Assembly (NCBI GenBank): GCA_916048095.2
Contig: OU696594.1
Span: 2,104,001-2,168,000, forward strand
Direction of reading: 5' to 3'
DNA length: 64,000 nt
Source: Sacculina carcini
Taxonomy: Eukaryota; Arthropoda; Thecostraca; Sacculinidae
Shown here: piece by piece, positions 38,317-45,964 of the stretch
How positions within the stretch are numbered: position 1 is the stretch's first letter
Layout: each line of letters opens with the position of its first letter
Translations under genes and position numbers: made by a program
The notes under the pieces: generated by a model
The model's database searches: none
Seen by the model: the letters and a program-made list of their open reading frames with translations, nothing else
What the model was told of the DNA's origin: nothing

Positions 38317-39914
38317 ATTTTTTTTTTTTTTATTCCAGGCTTGTTTTTATTGAACGATAACATATGAGCCAACTGGCAACGGTATTCACATAACACATGA
38401 GCCAACGGGCAATGAGGTTCATACTGAATATACATGAGCATTGAGCATAGAGAACACATAACACTATAAGTAGAAATATACATTATGTGTGCATAGGTGT
38501 GCGTGTAACATAGGTGAGTTTCTGTAGTAGCGACGTATCACGGTGGATGTCATCGTTCGCATGGTCGTCTGACACGCTCAAGTACTGGAACCTGACTGAC
38601 GCCACTCCGTTGGCGGGCCAACGGCCTACCGCCACTGAGTGGCGTAGTTGTTGAAGGTCGTGACGGGGCGTCAGCCGGGTTCCAAGCGGTCGGGACGTAA
38701 GCCATGCGAAATGGCCGCTGAAAGGCGAAACGGTTGAGTATCGGTAGTAGAGCGGGACTGACTCGTCGCCGGCTCAGATTATAAAGTACTGCAACGTTGT
38801 CCGTGAGTAATAACGGCATCTGATATCCGCTGAGGAAGGCTGCGGCTAAGCCCCAAAGGGCTGCACGCTGCTCCGCGTCGTATATATGCGGACTGTCGTG
38901 GTGAAGACGCGTCCATTGCTGATGTGGTGTGGCCAAGCCTAATGCATGTTGCGAGGCGTCAGTGGCGATAATACAGTCCACTGGAGGCGCAGGCGTTACT
39001 GGTTGTAAGTTTTCGAGCATCGGAGCTGCGCTCGCGAGCCTTGTTGGTTGGTAGAGTGCTAGTGCTGCGTACGTTGTTGGTAGGCGCATGGTGCGGCACA
39101 GGAACGAGATGTACCCCGCTAATCGTCGTCGCCACACGTAGGGTTGTTGTGGCGCGAGAGTACATGCTTGCATGAGTTGTCGTTTCGTCACCGGGTTGAT
39201 GTCGATGCTGGTTGTCGATCCTTGACAGATGCGAAACCCCAAAAAGTCGATGGTTGAGGTTGGTGTCCAACAGCTCTTCGCATGATTGATTTGTACTTGC
39301 CAACGATCAAGCAGCGGCCGAATCTTGCACAGTTGAACCGGTGGTCCCACAGCCAAAAAATCATCCAGGTAGGCGACGCAGTGAATGTTCAGCTGGTCTT
39401 GTAGCGCTTGTGCAATAGCAGTTGTCACGGTTTGCATCAAAGCGGGCGCTGATGCGAGTCCCATTGGTAGCCGGGTCCATTGGTATATTTGTCCGCGGTA
39501 CGATACATTGAGTAGAGCTGATAAGCCTTTATGGAGAGGGAGTTGAAAAAATCCGTGCCTAAGATCGAACTTCACCATTTTCCATTGTGGGTGAGCCGCC
39601 AGGTGTTGTAGACACACCGTGGGGCGAGGCAACTTGATTGTGTAATGCGCCAATTGGTCGGTCAATGGAGATAGGTCGTATAAAATACGAGCCGTTCCGT
39701 TGGGCTTTGCTATCGCGAAAAGGCGGAATACTGGCCCGTGTCGGGCGTCCGTTGGTCGTAATAGATCAGCTTGGACCAGGGCTGGTACTAGCGCGTCAAG
39801 AAATGACGTGGGTTTCGTTGGCTGCCATGTAGTACGAGCTGTTTTTGGTATGTGTGTGCGGAGGCCGTGTGTCAGCATATTACGCACCTGTGGCGGATAT
39901 TGATCTTGTGCTGT
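38317..39914 (-). mobile_element. Retroelement R1: inverted, 5'-truncated copy
   Basis: It begins with poly(T) and reads leftward as RT-RNase H ORF, 3' UTR and poly(A). It is nearly identical to 41627-43224 (a few substitutions seen). At 39914 it meets a 23-bp filler and then a sense copy. Confidence 0.9.
38550..39914 (-). CDS. RT-RNase H, C-terminal two-thirds (partial)
   Basis: The frame is open from the truncation to the stop and matches residues from about 206 to 664 of the protein at 41011-43005, with isolated substitutions. RT (YLDD) and all four RNase H acidic residues are kept. It lacks the N-terminal domain and the upstream capsid-like gene, so it is a dead-on-arrival fragment despite its open frame. 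Confidence 0.85.
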   Translation of the reverse strand, partial: TAQDQYPPQVRNMLTHGLRTHIPKTARTTWQPTKPTSFLDALVPALVQADLLRPTDARHGPVFRLFAIAKPNGTARILYDLSPLTDQLAHYTIKLPRPTVCLQHLAAHPQWKMVKFDLRHGFFQLPLHKGLSALLNVSYRGQIYQWTRLPMGLASAPALMQTVTTAIAQALQDQLNIHCVAYLDDFLAVGPPVQLCKIRPLLDRWQVQINHAKSCWTPTSTIDFLGFRICQGSTTSIDINPVTKRQLMQACTLAPQQPYVWRRRLAGYISFLCRTMRLPTTYAALALYQPTRLASAAPMLENLQPVTPAPPVDCIIATDASQHALGLATPHQQWTRLHHDSPHIYDAEQRAALWGLAAAFLSGYQMPLLLTDNVAVLYNLSRRRVSPALLPILNRFAFQRPFRMAYVPTAWNPADAPSRPSTTTPLSGGRPLARQRSGVSQVPVLERVRRPCER

Positions 39915-39937
39915 GTGATCTATGTGATCTTGATCTT

Positions 39938-40287
39938 GTCACGACCTTCAACAACTACGCCACTCAGTGGCGGTAGGCCGTTGGCCCGCCAACGGAGTGG
40001 CGTCAGTCAGGTTCCAGTACTTGAGCGTGTCAGACGGCCATGCGAACGATGGCATCCACCGTGATACGTCGCTACTACAGAAACTCACCTATGTTACACG
40101 CACACCTATGCACACATAATGTATATTTCTACTTATAGTGTTATGTGTTCTCTATGCTCAATGCTCATGTATATTCAGTATGAACCTCATTGCCCGTTGG
40201 CTCATGTGTTATGTGAATACCGTTGCCAGTTGGCTCATATGTTATCGTTCAATAAAAACAAGCCTGGAATAATAAAAAAAAAAAAAA
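39938..40287 (+). mobile_element. Retroelement R2: sense 3' fragment with poly(A)
   Basis: It matches 42879 onward: the last ~40 codons of the RT-RNase H ORF, the 3' UTR, AATAAA and poly(A). Its 5' border lies just before the structured hairpin. It abuts R1 head to head through the filler 39915-39937, which is made of TGATCT-like pieces. Confidence 0.88.
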
Positions 40288-40367
40288 TAGACTATTACGT
40301 CACGCTCCGCCACTCACAGCTACACACACAGGAACACCTGTAGTGTGTGCTCTCTCTGCCCCCAGGC

Positions 40368-41177
40368 ATGCCGGGTGGAGAGTTTGGCGGGACGTCAGGC
40401 ACGTCCATTTCCTTCGGAGCCGCCAGTGCGAGCGCTACAGCCACATCGCCAATCACAGCTGCGCCTTCACGTTCTTCCCCGCTGCCGCCGCCGACGCCGA
40501 CCACGCAGCGGGCACGTGCGAAGCCGCCGGCCTGGGCCGCGGCCCTGACCGAGAAGATCGACTTCGTAATGAGTCGCTTGCAGCTGGACGCCACAGCCCC
40601 ACTGCCAAGCCGCTCAAGTCGCCCTGCAACTGCAGAGGACATACCGGGTCTCGCGGAGGACCCAGAGTATCCCGACGACGCCGACGAACAGCCCTATGCA
40701 CGCGAGGTAAGAGCTCACGACGCAGTCAGTGAAGCTTCGCTTCCATCTACCCTACCTACGTGCGACGCCGTGCAGCAGTGGTCTCGCCGTCTCAACGAGT
40801 ACGTGGACACCAACCGTACAAAGTTGAAACAACGTGAGCTACACGAATACAGGGCGATACTTACCCTGGCAAGGGTGTACGATCAATTGCCAAGCGAGGA
40901 CCAGCACTGGTTCAAGGCCCGCCTACAAACTCTGTTAACGGCGGCGCTTTACGGCTGGTCCGTCGCGATCAAAAGCGAACAGACAGACGAAGCACGGCTT
41001 CTGAATCTAAATGCGGCGGAAAGTCATCTCCAACGTCAACAGCAACAACAGCCAACCTCGCGTCGTTTCGCCACACGACGACGACAACGCTCAGAGACAC
41101 GACGTCCTACGGTGGGACGCGGCCGCGGGGGCATCAAGCCCAGCGCGCGACCGCGCCTCTCCCCGGGCCGACAGTAG
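40368..41177 (+). CDS. Capsid-like protein (ORF1), basic C-terminus
   Basis: 269 codons from the ATG at 40368 (the frame is also open a little upstream). The first ~90 residues are Gly/Ser/Ala/Pro-rich and low in complexity. Residues ~115-210 look helical, with many charged and aromatic positions. A polyglutamine patch is followed by an Arg/Ser-rich tail (SRRFATRRRQRS and GRGRGG). Basic tails of this sort bind nucleic acid in gag or capsid proteins. There is no zinc knuckle. It overlaps the RT ORF by 167 bp in another frame. I recognise no family, so capsid/gag is inferred from position, size and the basic tail. It could instead be an ORF1-type RNA chaperone. Confidence 0.7.
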   Translation: MPGGEFGGTSGTSISFGAASASATATSPITAAPSRSSPLPPPTPTTQRARAKPPAWAAALTEKIDFVMSRLQLDATAPLPSRSSRPATAEDIPGLAEDPEYPDDADEQPYAREVRAHDAVSEASLPSTLPTCDAVQQWSRRLNEYVDTNRTKLKQRELHEYRAILTLARVYDQLPSEDQHWFKARLQTLLTAALYGWSVAIKSEQTDEARLLNLNAAESHLQRQQQQQPTSRRFATRRRQRSETRRPTVGRGRGGIKPSARPRLSPGRQ

Positions 41178-43005
41178 TCCCGTATGGGACTCCCTGGCCG
41201 AGCTCGCGCCATCAGCCGACGCTCGGCCCGACTGCCAGCCAGAGACCTATCTGCTGCGCAATGCTTCTCCTCGCCAGTACGCCGAACTTCAACCGATTAC
41301 TCCCGACTGGCTCGACGAACTCTTGGATACAACGCTCTCCGACGACGCGGTTCATATGGCGGCCGACGCTCTCGAAATGCTTGCGCCCGATGAGATTCCT
41401 CTTCCTGACTCTGCGCGCGACCGTGCGGTCACGGATCACGGGGCCATCATGTCAATGCAATGGCATGAGCTCCAGGACGACGCCAACCAAAGGATGGCTC
41501 GCTCCCCCACACCTACCGTCAATGCAACCGACCAAAACGACGCCTCGCTCCTGCCGTGCCTTCGGCCCTCGACAGCGCGGCAATGGCGCCAGTTAACGCT
41601 CCCAGACATGGCCAACCTTCATGTGCTGCCAGCACAAGATCAATATCCGCCACAGGTGCGTAATATGCTGACACACGGCCTCCGCACACACATACCAAAA
41701 ACAGCTCGTACTACATGGCAGCCAACGAAACCCACGTCATTTCTTGACGCGCTAGTACCAGCCCTGGTCCAAGCTGATCTATTACGACCAACGGACGCCC
41801 GACACGGGCCAGTATTCCGCCTTTTCGCGATAGCAAAGCCCAACGGAACGGCTCGTATTTTATACGACCTATCTCCGTTGACCGACCAATTGGCGCACTA
41901 CACAATCAAGTTGCCTCGCCCCACGGTGTGTCTACAACACCTGGCGGCTCACCCACAATGGAAAATGGTGAAGTTCGATCTTAGGCACGGATTTTTTCAA
42001 CTCCCTCTCCATAAAGGCTTATCAGCTCTACTCAATGTATCGTACCGCGGACAAATATACCAATGGACCCGGCTACCAATGGGACTCGCATCAGCGCCCG
42101 CTTTGATGCAAACCGTGACAACTGCTATTGCACAAGCGCTACAAGACCAGCTGAACATTCACTGCGTCGCCTACCTGGATGATTTTTTGGCTGTGGGACC
42201 ACCGGTTCAACTGTGCAAGATTCGGCCGCTGCTTGATCGTTGGCAAGTACAAATCAATCATGCGAAGAGCTGTTGGACACCAACCTCAACCATCGACTTT
42301 TTGGGGTTTCGCATCTGTCAAGGATCGACAACCAGCATCGACATCAACCCGGTGACAAAACGACAACTCATGCAAGCATGTACTCTCGCGCCACAACAAC
42401 CCTACGTGTGGCGACGACGATTAGCGGGGTACATCTCGTTCCTGTGCCGCACCATGCGCCTACCAACAACGTACGCAGCACTAGCACTCTACCAACCAAC
42501 AAGGCTCGCGAGCGCAGCTCCGATGCTCGAAAACTTACAACCAGTAACGCCTGCGCCTCCAGTGGACTGTATTATCGCCACTGACGCCTCGCAACATGCA
42601 TTAGGCTTGGCCACACCACATCAGCAATGGACGCGTCTTCACCACGACAGTCCGCATATATACGACGCGGAGCAGCGTGCAGCCCTTTGGGGCTTAGCCG
42701 CAGCCTTCCTCAGCGGATATCAGATGCCGTTATTACTCACGGACAACGTTGCAGTACTTTATAATCTGAGCCGGCGACGAGTCAGTCCCGCTCTACTACC
42801 GATACTCAACCGTTTCGCCTTTCAGCGGCCATTTCGCATGGCTTACGTCCCGACCGCTTGGAACCCGGCTGACGCCCCGTCACGACCTTCAACAACTACG
42901 CCACTCAGTGGCGGTAGGCCGTTGGCCCGCCAACGGAGTGGCGTCAGTCAGGTTCCAGTACTTGAGCGTGTCAGACGGCCATGCGAACGATGGCATCCAC
43001 CGTGA
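41011..43005 (+). CDS. Reverse transcriptase-RNase H protein (ORF2)
   Basis: 664 codons. Residues 1-230 are an unassigned N-terminal region, acidic and Asp-rich in part. RT palm follows: motif A FDLRHGFFQLPL (D323), motif B LPMGLASAP (~355-363), motif C YLDD (388-391), then a CWTPTSTIDFLGF block. RNase H has D525 (ATDAS), E554, D578 (TDNVAVL) and D621 within WNPADAPSR. A ~40-residue Arg/Pro-rich tail ends the protein. It would copy element RNA and degrade the template. RNase H lying directly after RT, with no integrase or protease, together with an overlapping capsid-like ORF, recalls DIRS-like and hepadnavirus-like polymerases rather than LINEs. Placement is my inference; a profile search is needed. 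The start could be a little upstream by frameshift or reinitiation from ORF1. Confidence 0.87.
   Translation: MRRKVISNVNSNNSQPRVVSPHDDDNAQRHDVLRWDAAAGASSPARDRASPRADSSPVWDSLAELAPSADARPDCQPETYLLRNASPRQYAELQPITPDWLDELLDTTLSDDAVHMAADALEMLAPDEIPLPDSARDRAVTDHGAIMSMQWHELQDDANQRMARSPTPTVNATDQNDASLLPCLRPSTARQWRQLTLPDMANLHVLPAQDQYPPQVRNMLTHGLRTHIPKTARTTWQPTKPTSFLDALVPALVQADLLRPTDARHGPVFRLFAIAKPNGTARILYDLSPLTDQLAHYTIKLPRPTVCLQHLAAHPQWKMVKFDLRHGFFQLPLHKGLSALLNVSYRGQIYQWTRLPMGLASAPALMQTVTTAIAQALQDQLNIHCVAYLDDFLAVGPPVQLCKIRPLLDRWQVQINHAKSCWTPTSTIDFLGFRICQGSTTSIDINPVTKRQLMQACTLAPQQPYVWRRRLAGYISFLCRTMRLPTTYAALALYQPTRLASAAPMLENLQPVTPAPPVDCIIATDASQHALGLATPHQQWTRLHHDSPHIYDAEQRAALWGLAAAFLSGYQMPLLLTDNVAVLYNLSRRRVSPALLPILNRFAFQRPFRMAYVPTAWNPADAPSRPSTTTPLSGGRPLARQRSGVSQVPVLERVRRPCERWHPP
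42899..42943 (+). other. Stem-bulge-stem RNA hairpin at end of ORF2
   Basis: Lower stem CGCCACT/AGTGGCG (42899-42905, 42937-42943), upper stem CCGTTGG/CCAACGG (42919-42925, 42930-42936), loop CCCG, and a 13-nt bulge on the 5' side. All 14 pairs are Watson-Crick. It is present in R1, R2 and R3. It could be a packaging or priming structure; function unproven. Confidence 0.7.
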
Positions 43006-43224
43006 TACGTCGCTACTACAGAAACTCACCTATGTTACACGCACACCTATGCACACATAATGTATATTTCTACTTATAGTGTTATGTGTTCTCTATGCTC
43101 AATGCTCATGTATATTCAGTATGAACCTCATTGCCCGTTGGCTCATGTGTTATGTGAATACCGTTGCCAGTTGGCTCATATGTTATCGTTCAATAAAAAC
43201 AAGCCTGGAATAATAAAAAAAAAA
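43006..43224 (+). terminator. 3' UTR, poly(A) signal and tail of R3
   Basis: AATAAA at 43192-43197 is followed about 17 bp later by a genomic A-run. Identical 3' ends close R0, R1 and R2, showing that polyadenylated RNA was the template. Confidence 0.85.
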
Positions 43225-43275
43225 ATAACTACGTCTTTATTACGTCTTAACTACGTCTTTACGTTCCGACGTTAA
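43225..43275 (+). repeat. Short TACGTCTT-type repeats after poly(A)
   Basis: Three to four copies of TACGTCTTTA-like units follow the R3 tail. Similar ACGTC motifs follow R0/R1 (38299-38316) and R2 (about 40293). Confidence 0.7.
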
Positions 43276-43365
43276 ATTATACCATCGTGCTAGAAATCTT
43301 GTTTTCTACAATACGGTATACTTTGTAATTTTCCATCAATCTGAAGGAAGTCACGGCGGTGTAAA
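43276..43365 (+). repeat. Helitron monomer fragment
   Basis: It matches the ATTATACCATCGTGCTAGAAA hairpin part of the 341-bp monomer and breaks off near 43365. Confidence 0.75.
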
Positions 43366-43830
43366 GTCTCTGACTAACCCTCGCTGAGTGTGCACGTGCT
43401 TACCGTCGCTCGTTCGCGCCCGGCTGTCTACGCCTCGCTGACGCTCACCGACGACAGATCCTGCTTTCTGCTAACGCTGAGTGTTCCTTGAGTTATATTT
43501 CAGTAGTTTTGTTTTATTATTATATTTGATTTAGCGTTACGTTGATTTTGCATTACTCGTTTTGTTCATTGATAATATTTGCCTTTTTAAAGGCGGATAT
43601 TTTCTTGCGAGCTAATTCATTTACTTCTAAGACTTTTTTAAGTCAATTAATCTTTCTTTCGTTTCAGGTTCTAATCTTTTCTTTTGTTGAATAATACGTA
43701 AGCACCCAGGTACTCGATATTGCACTATCGAGTACTCGATTCCAGCGGTACACACAATACGCATAGAGAACAGCGTCTTCCAGCACCGCTATTGTCAATT
43801 ACCGTCTCCTCGCTTGTTGACATACTAAGT
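43366..43830. other. No gene; possible LTR-type sequence
   Basis: A GC-richer start followed by T-rich sequence. An 8-bp inverted repeat TACTCGAT/ATCGAGTA lies at 43711-43734. It may be 5' sequence of the gypsy element that follows; nothing proves this. Confidence 0.35.
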
Positions 43831-43995
43831 ACGTTTGTGTTTACTATTTCCTTGTGTTTGTTAACGTTACATTTAACGATCACATGCGTTCTCACTTAAT
43901 GTATATCTGTTTGTTTGTTTATGTATATCGGTTTGCAGCGAATATCATTCTCTATCGGCAATACAGACATTCCGTGTGAAGATATCTTTTGATCA
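43831..43995 (+). repeat. Direct repeat, left copy
   Basis: About 165 bp nearly identical to 45387-45552, flanking the gypsy fragment. It lacks clear TG...CA ends, so it is either part of old LTRs or a duplication made during insertion. Confidence 0.65.
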
Positions 43996-44089
43996 TGATA
44001 TTCGTTGTTGAGTAATAACGACTAAAGGTCCAGCGGTCCAATGCGGTCATCGTTGATGCCATAGCCGAAGGTGTTGAAATATTCTATCC

Positions 44090-45385
44090 ACACCGCCGAA
44101 CGTGCCTCAACCCCGACTGGTCTCAGACAGGGGTGGGTACTGGCTACGCCAGAAGCACTGTCACTGTCATTCCAAAGTCCCAGGATGCTGCCCAGACAGA
44201 TGGCGGTTGACACTGGCGGGATCACGATTTTTGCGACCAGCTGAAGCCCGGTACGCCCCCATCGAAGGCGAGGCGCTCGCGGTGGCGTGGGCTCTCGAGG
44301 ATAGCCGCTTTATCACTCTAGAGTGCCGCGACCTCGTGGTCACCACCGACCACAAACCACTGGTCAAGATATTGTCCGACAGAGCTCTGGACGAGATAGC
44401 TAATCCTCGGCTATTTCGTCTAAAGCAACGGACACTCATGTGGAGATACCGCATCATATACGTTCCGGGAAAGGACATCCCTGCAGCAGACGCCACCTCA
44501 CGCAACCCAGCGTCATGTCAAGAGGACACGGGTGACACAAGACTTCCCAGCGACCTCTCGGCGTTTCGGGTGCACACAACCGCAAGTGATATCGACGCAC
44601 CCATGGTGGCGTGAGCCAAGCGCGCCACGGGCAAACTCGGCGCAATCACGTGGGACCGAGTCAAGAACGTCACAGCATCGGACGGGGCCATGACGAAGCT
44701 GACATCATACATACGGTGCGGATTCCCTACATCGAGAGACGATGTGCCCGAAGAGCTCCAGCCGTATTGGCAGCACCGGAACGAGCTGTACACTGTGGAT
44801 GACGTGCCAATGCTCGGCGGATGAATCGTGGTACCTCCGTCGCTACGCAACGAGGTCCTCCGCGTCCTTCTTGCTGCTCATCAGGGTTATAGCAGGATGT
44901 ACAGCAGAGCCCAGCACACGGTCTTCTGGCCCGGCCTAACAAAAGACATTGAAAGCACTCGTCACAGATGCTGCGACTGCTGGCGGACCTCGCCGTCACA
45001 ACCACGCATGCTGCCTGCCACACCAACAGTCCCGTCCCGCCCCTTCGAGGCAATCGCAGCCGACTTCTTCACCACAAAAGGCGTCGGGTATCTGGTGATC
45101 GTCGACCGATTCAGTGGCTGGCCACACATCGTGGCCTCGGCATCAGGCTCCAGGGGCTTCAAGAGAGCCCTCGTGAACTACTTCGCCACCTTTGGCGTTC
45201 CCCAGGAGCTGAGTACCGACGGCGGCCCCGAGTTTACAGCCGGCGAAAAAACAGACCTACTGACGCGATGGGGAGTCCGTCATCGGCTGTCGTCTGCGTA
45301 CCAAGCAGTGTCGAATGGCCGCGCTGAAGTCGCCGTCAAATTTATGAAGCGCCTCCTGATGGCTCTGGATGACACCGACGTGTGA
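44090..45385 (+). pseudogene. Ty3/gypsy RNase H-integrase fragment
   Basis: One frame from 44102 to 45385 with two TGA stops (44612 and 44822). RNase H: FLRPAEARYAPIEGEALAV, VVTTDHKPL, and YVPGKDIPAADATSR. The integrase follows with a zinc-binding region (HQGYSRMY ... CCDC near 44960), core D in AADFF, D in STDGGPEF and E in NGRAEVAVK, giving D-x35-E. The RT, gag and integrase C-domain are missing. Both stops are TGA at positions where CGA would restore arginine, consistent with CpG decay. The family differs from the element at 339-2606. Confidence 0.88.
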
Positions 45386-45386
45386 C

Positions 45387-45552
45387 ACGTTTGTGTTTAT
45401 TATTTCCTTGTGTTTGTTAACGTTACATTTAACGATCATATGCGTTCTCACTTAATGTATATCTGTTTATTTTGTTTATGTATATCTGTTTGCAGCGAAT
45501 ATCATTCTCTATCGGCAATACAGGCGTTCCGTGTGAGGATATCTTTTGATCA
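45387..45552 (+). repeat. Direct repeat, right copy
   Basis: Partner of 43831-43995. It begins two bases after the gypsy frame ends, so the coding fragment is bracketed. Confidence 0.65.
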
Positions 45553-45964
45553 ATTATATATTTGAATTTTTTTATGTTTTGTTTCTGAATGTGATTGAGA
45601 ATCAGGGTTCGCAGCCATAGTTGCTTCGAAATCTTCCTGCTGAATTCTCTCATCACATTCTTTTTCGTCACTTTTCAGTAAAGTTTGTATACTATTTAAT
45701 TTAACTTTGTCTATAAATATAAGTGCTGTTCATGGATATATGAATTATTTTCTGCTTCATGTCTGCTGTGTTGATCAGGCGGGCTGAAAATCGTAGCCCC
45801 GCCCCGACGGCTAACGGCCGGTTTTCCCGCTTTCCGTCAGCGCCCAGCTCTCTCCTCGCACTGAGGTGCCAAATAATTCTGTGTTGCTCTCATACTCTGT
45901 CTTTGTTGTCGCCCATTGGACATTTTGCCTTGCGATATGTGTTTAACAATGAGCTCTGAATAAA
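45553..45964 (+). other. Probable 5' UTR of the CR1-type LINE
   Basis: From about 45753 the sequence is GC-richer and leads into the LINE ORF without a break; the part before that is AT-rich and unassigned. The exact 5' end of the LINE is not resolved. Confidence 0.4.

Larger units (their letters stand above)
40288..43224 (+). mobile_element. Retroelement R3: longest copy, LTR-less, poly(A)
   Basis: 2.9 kb with two overlapping ORFs, a ~200-bp 3' UTR, AATAAA and a poly(A) tail. I find no LTRs, no terminal inverted repeats, and no protease, integrase, endonuclease or tyrosine recombinase domain. The 5' end directly follows the poly(A) of R2, so the true 5' boundary lies somewhere in 40288-40367; a splice-acceptor-like pyrimidine tract plus CAG precedes the first ATG. 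Both ORFs are intact, and similarity to R1 is very high, which implies recent activity. Class unresolved. Confidence 0.85.

Noticed and set aside
38317..40287. Twin-priming 5' inversion as the sole explanation for R1/R2
   Set aside because: R1 also carries the 3' UTR and poly(A), which classic 5' inversion would not place at the outer end.
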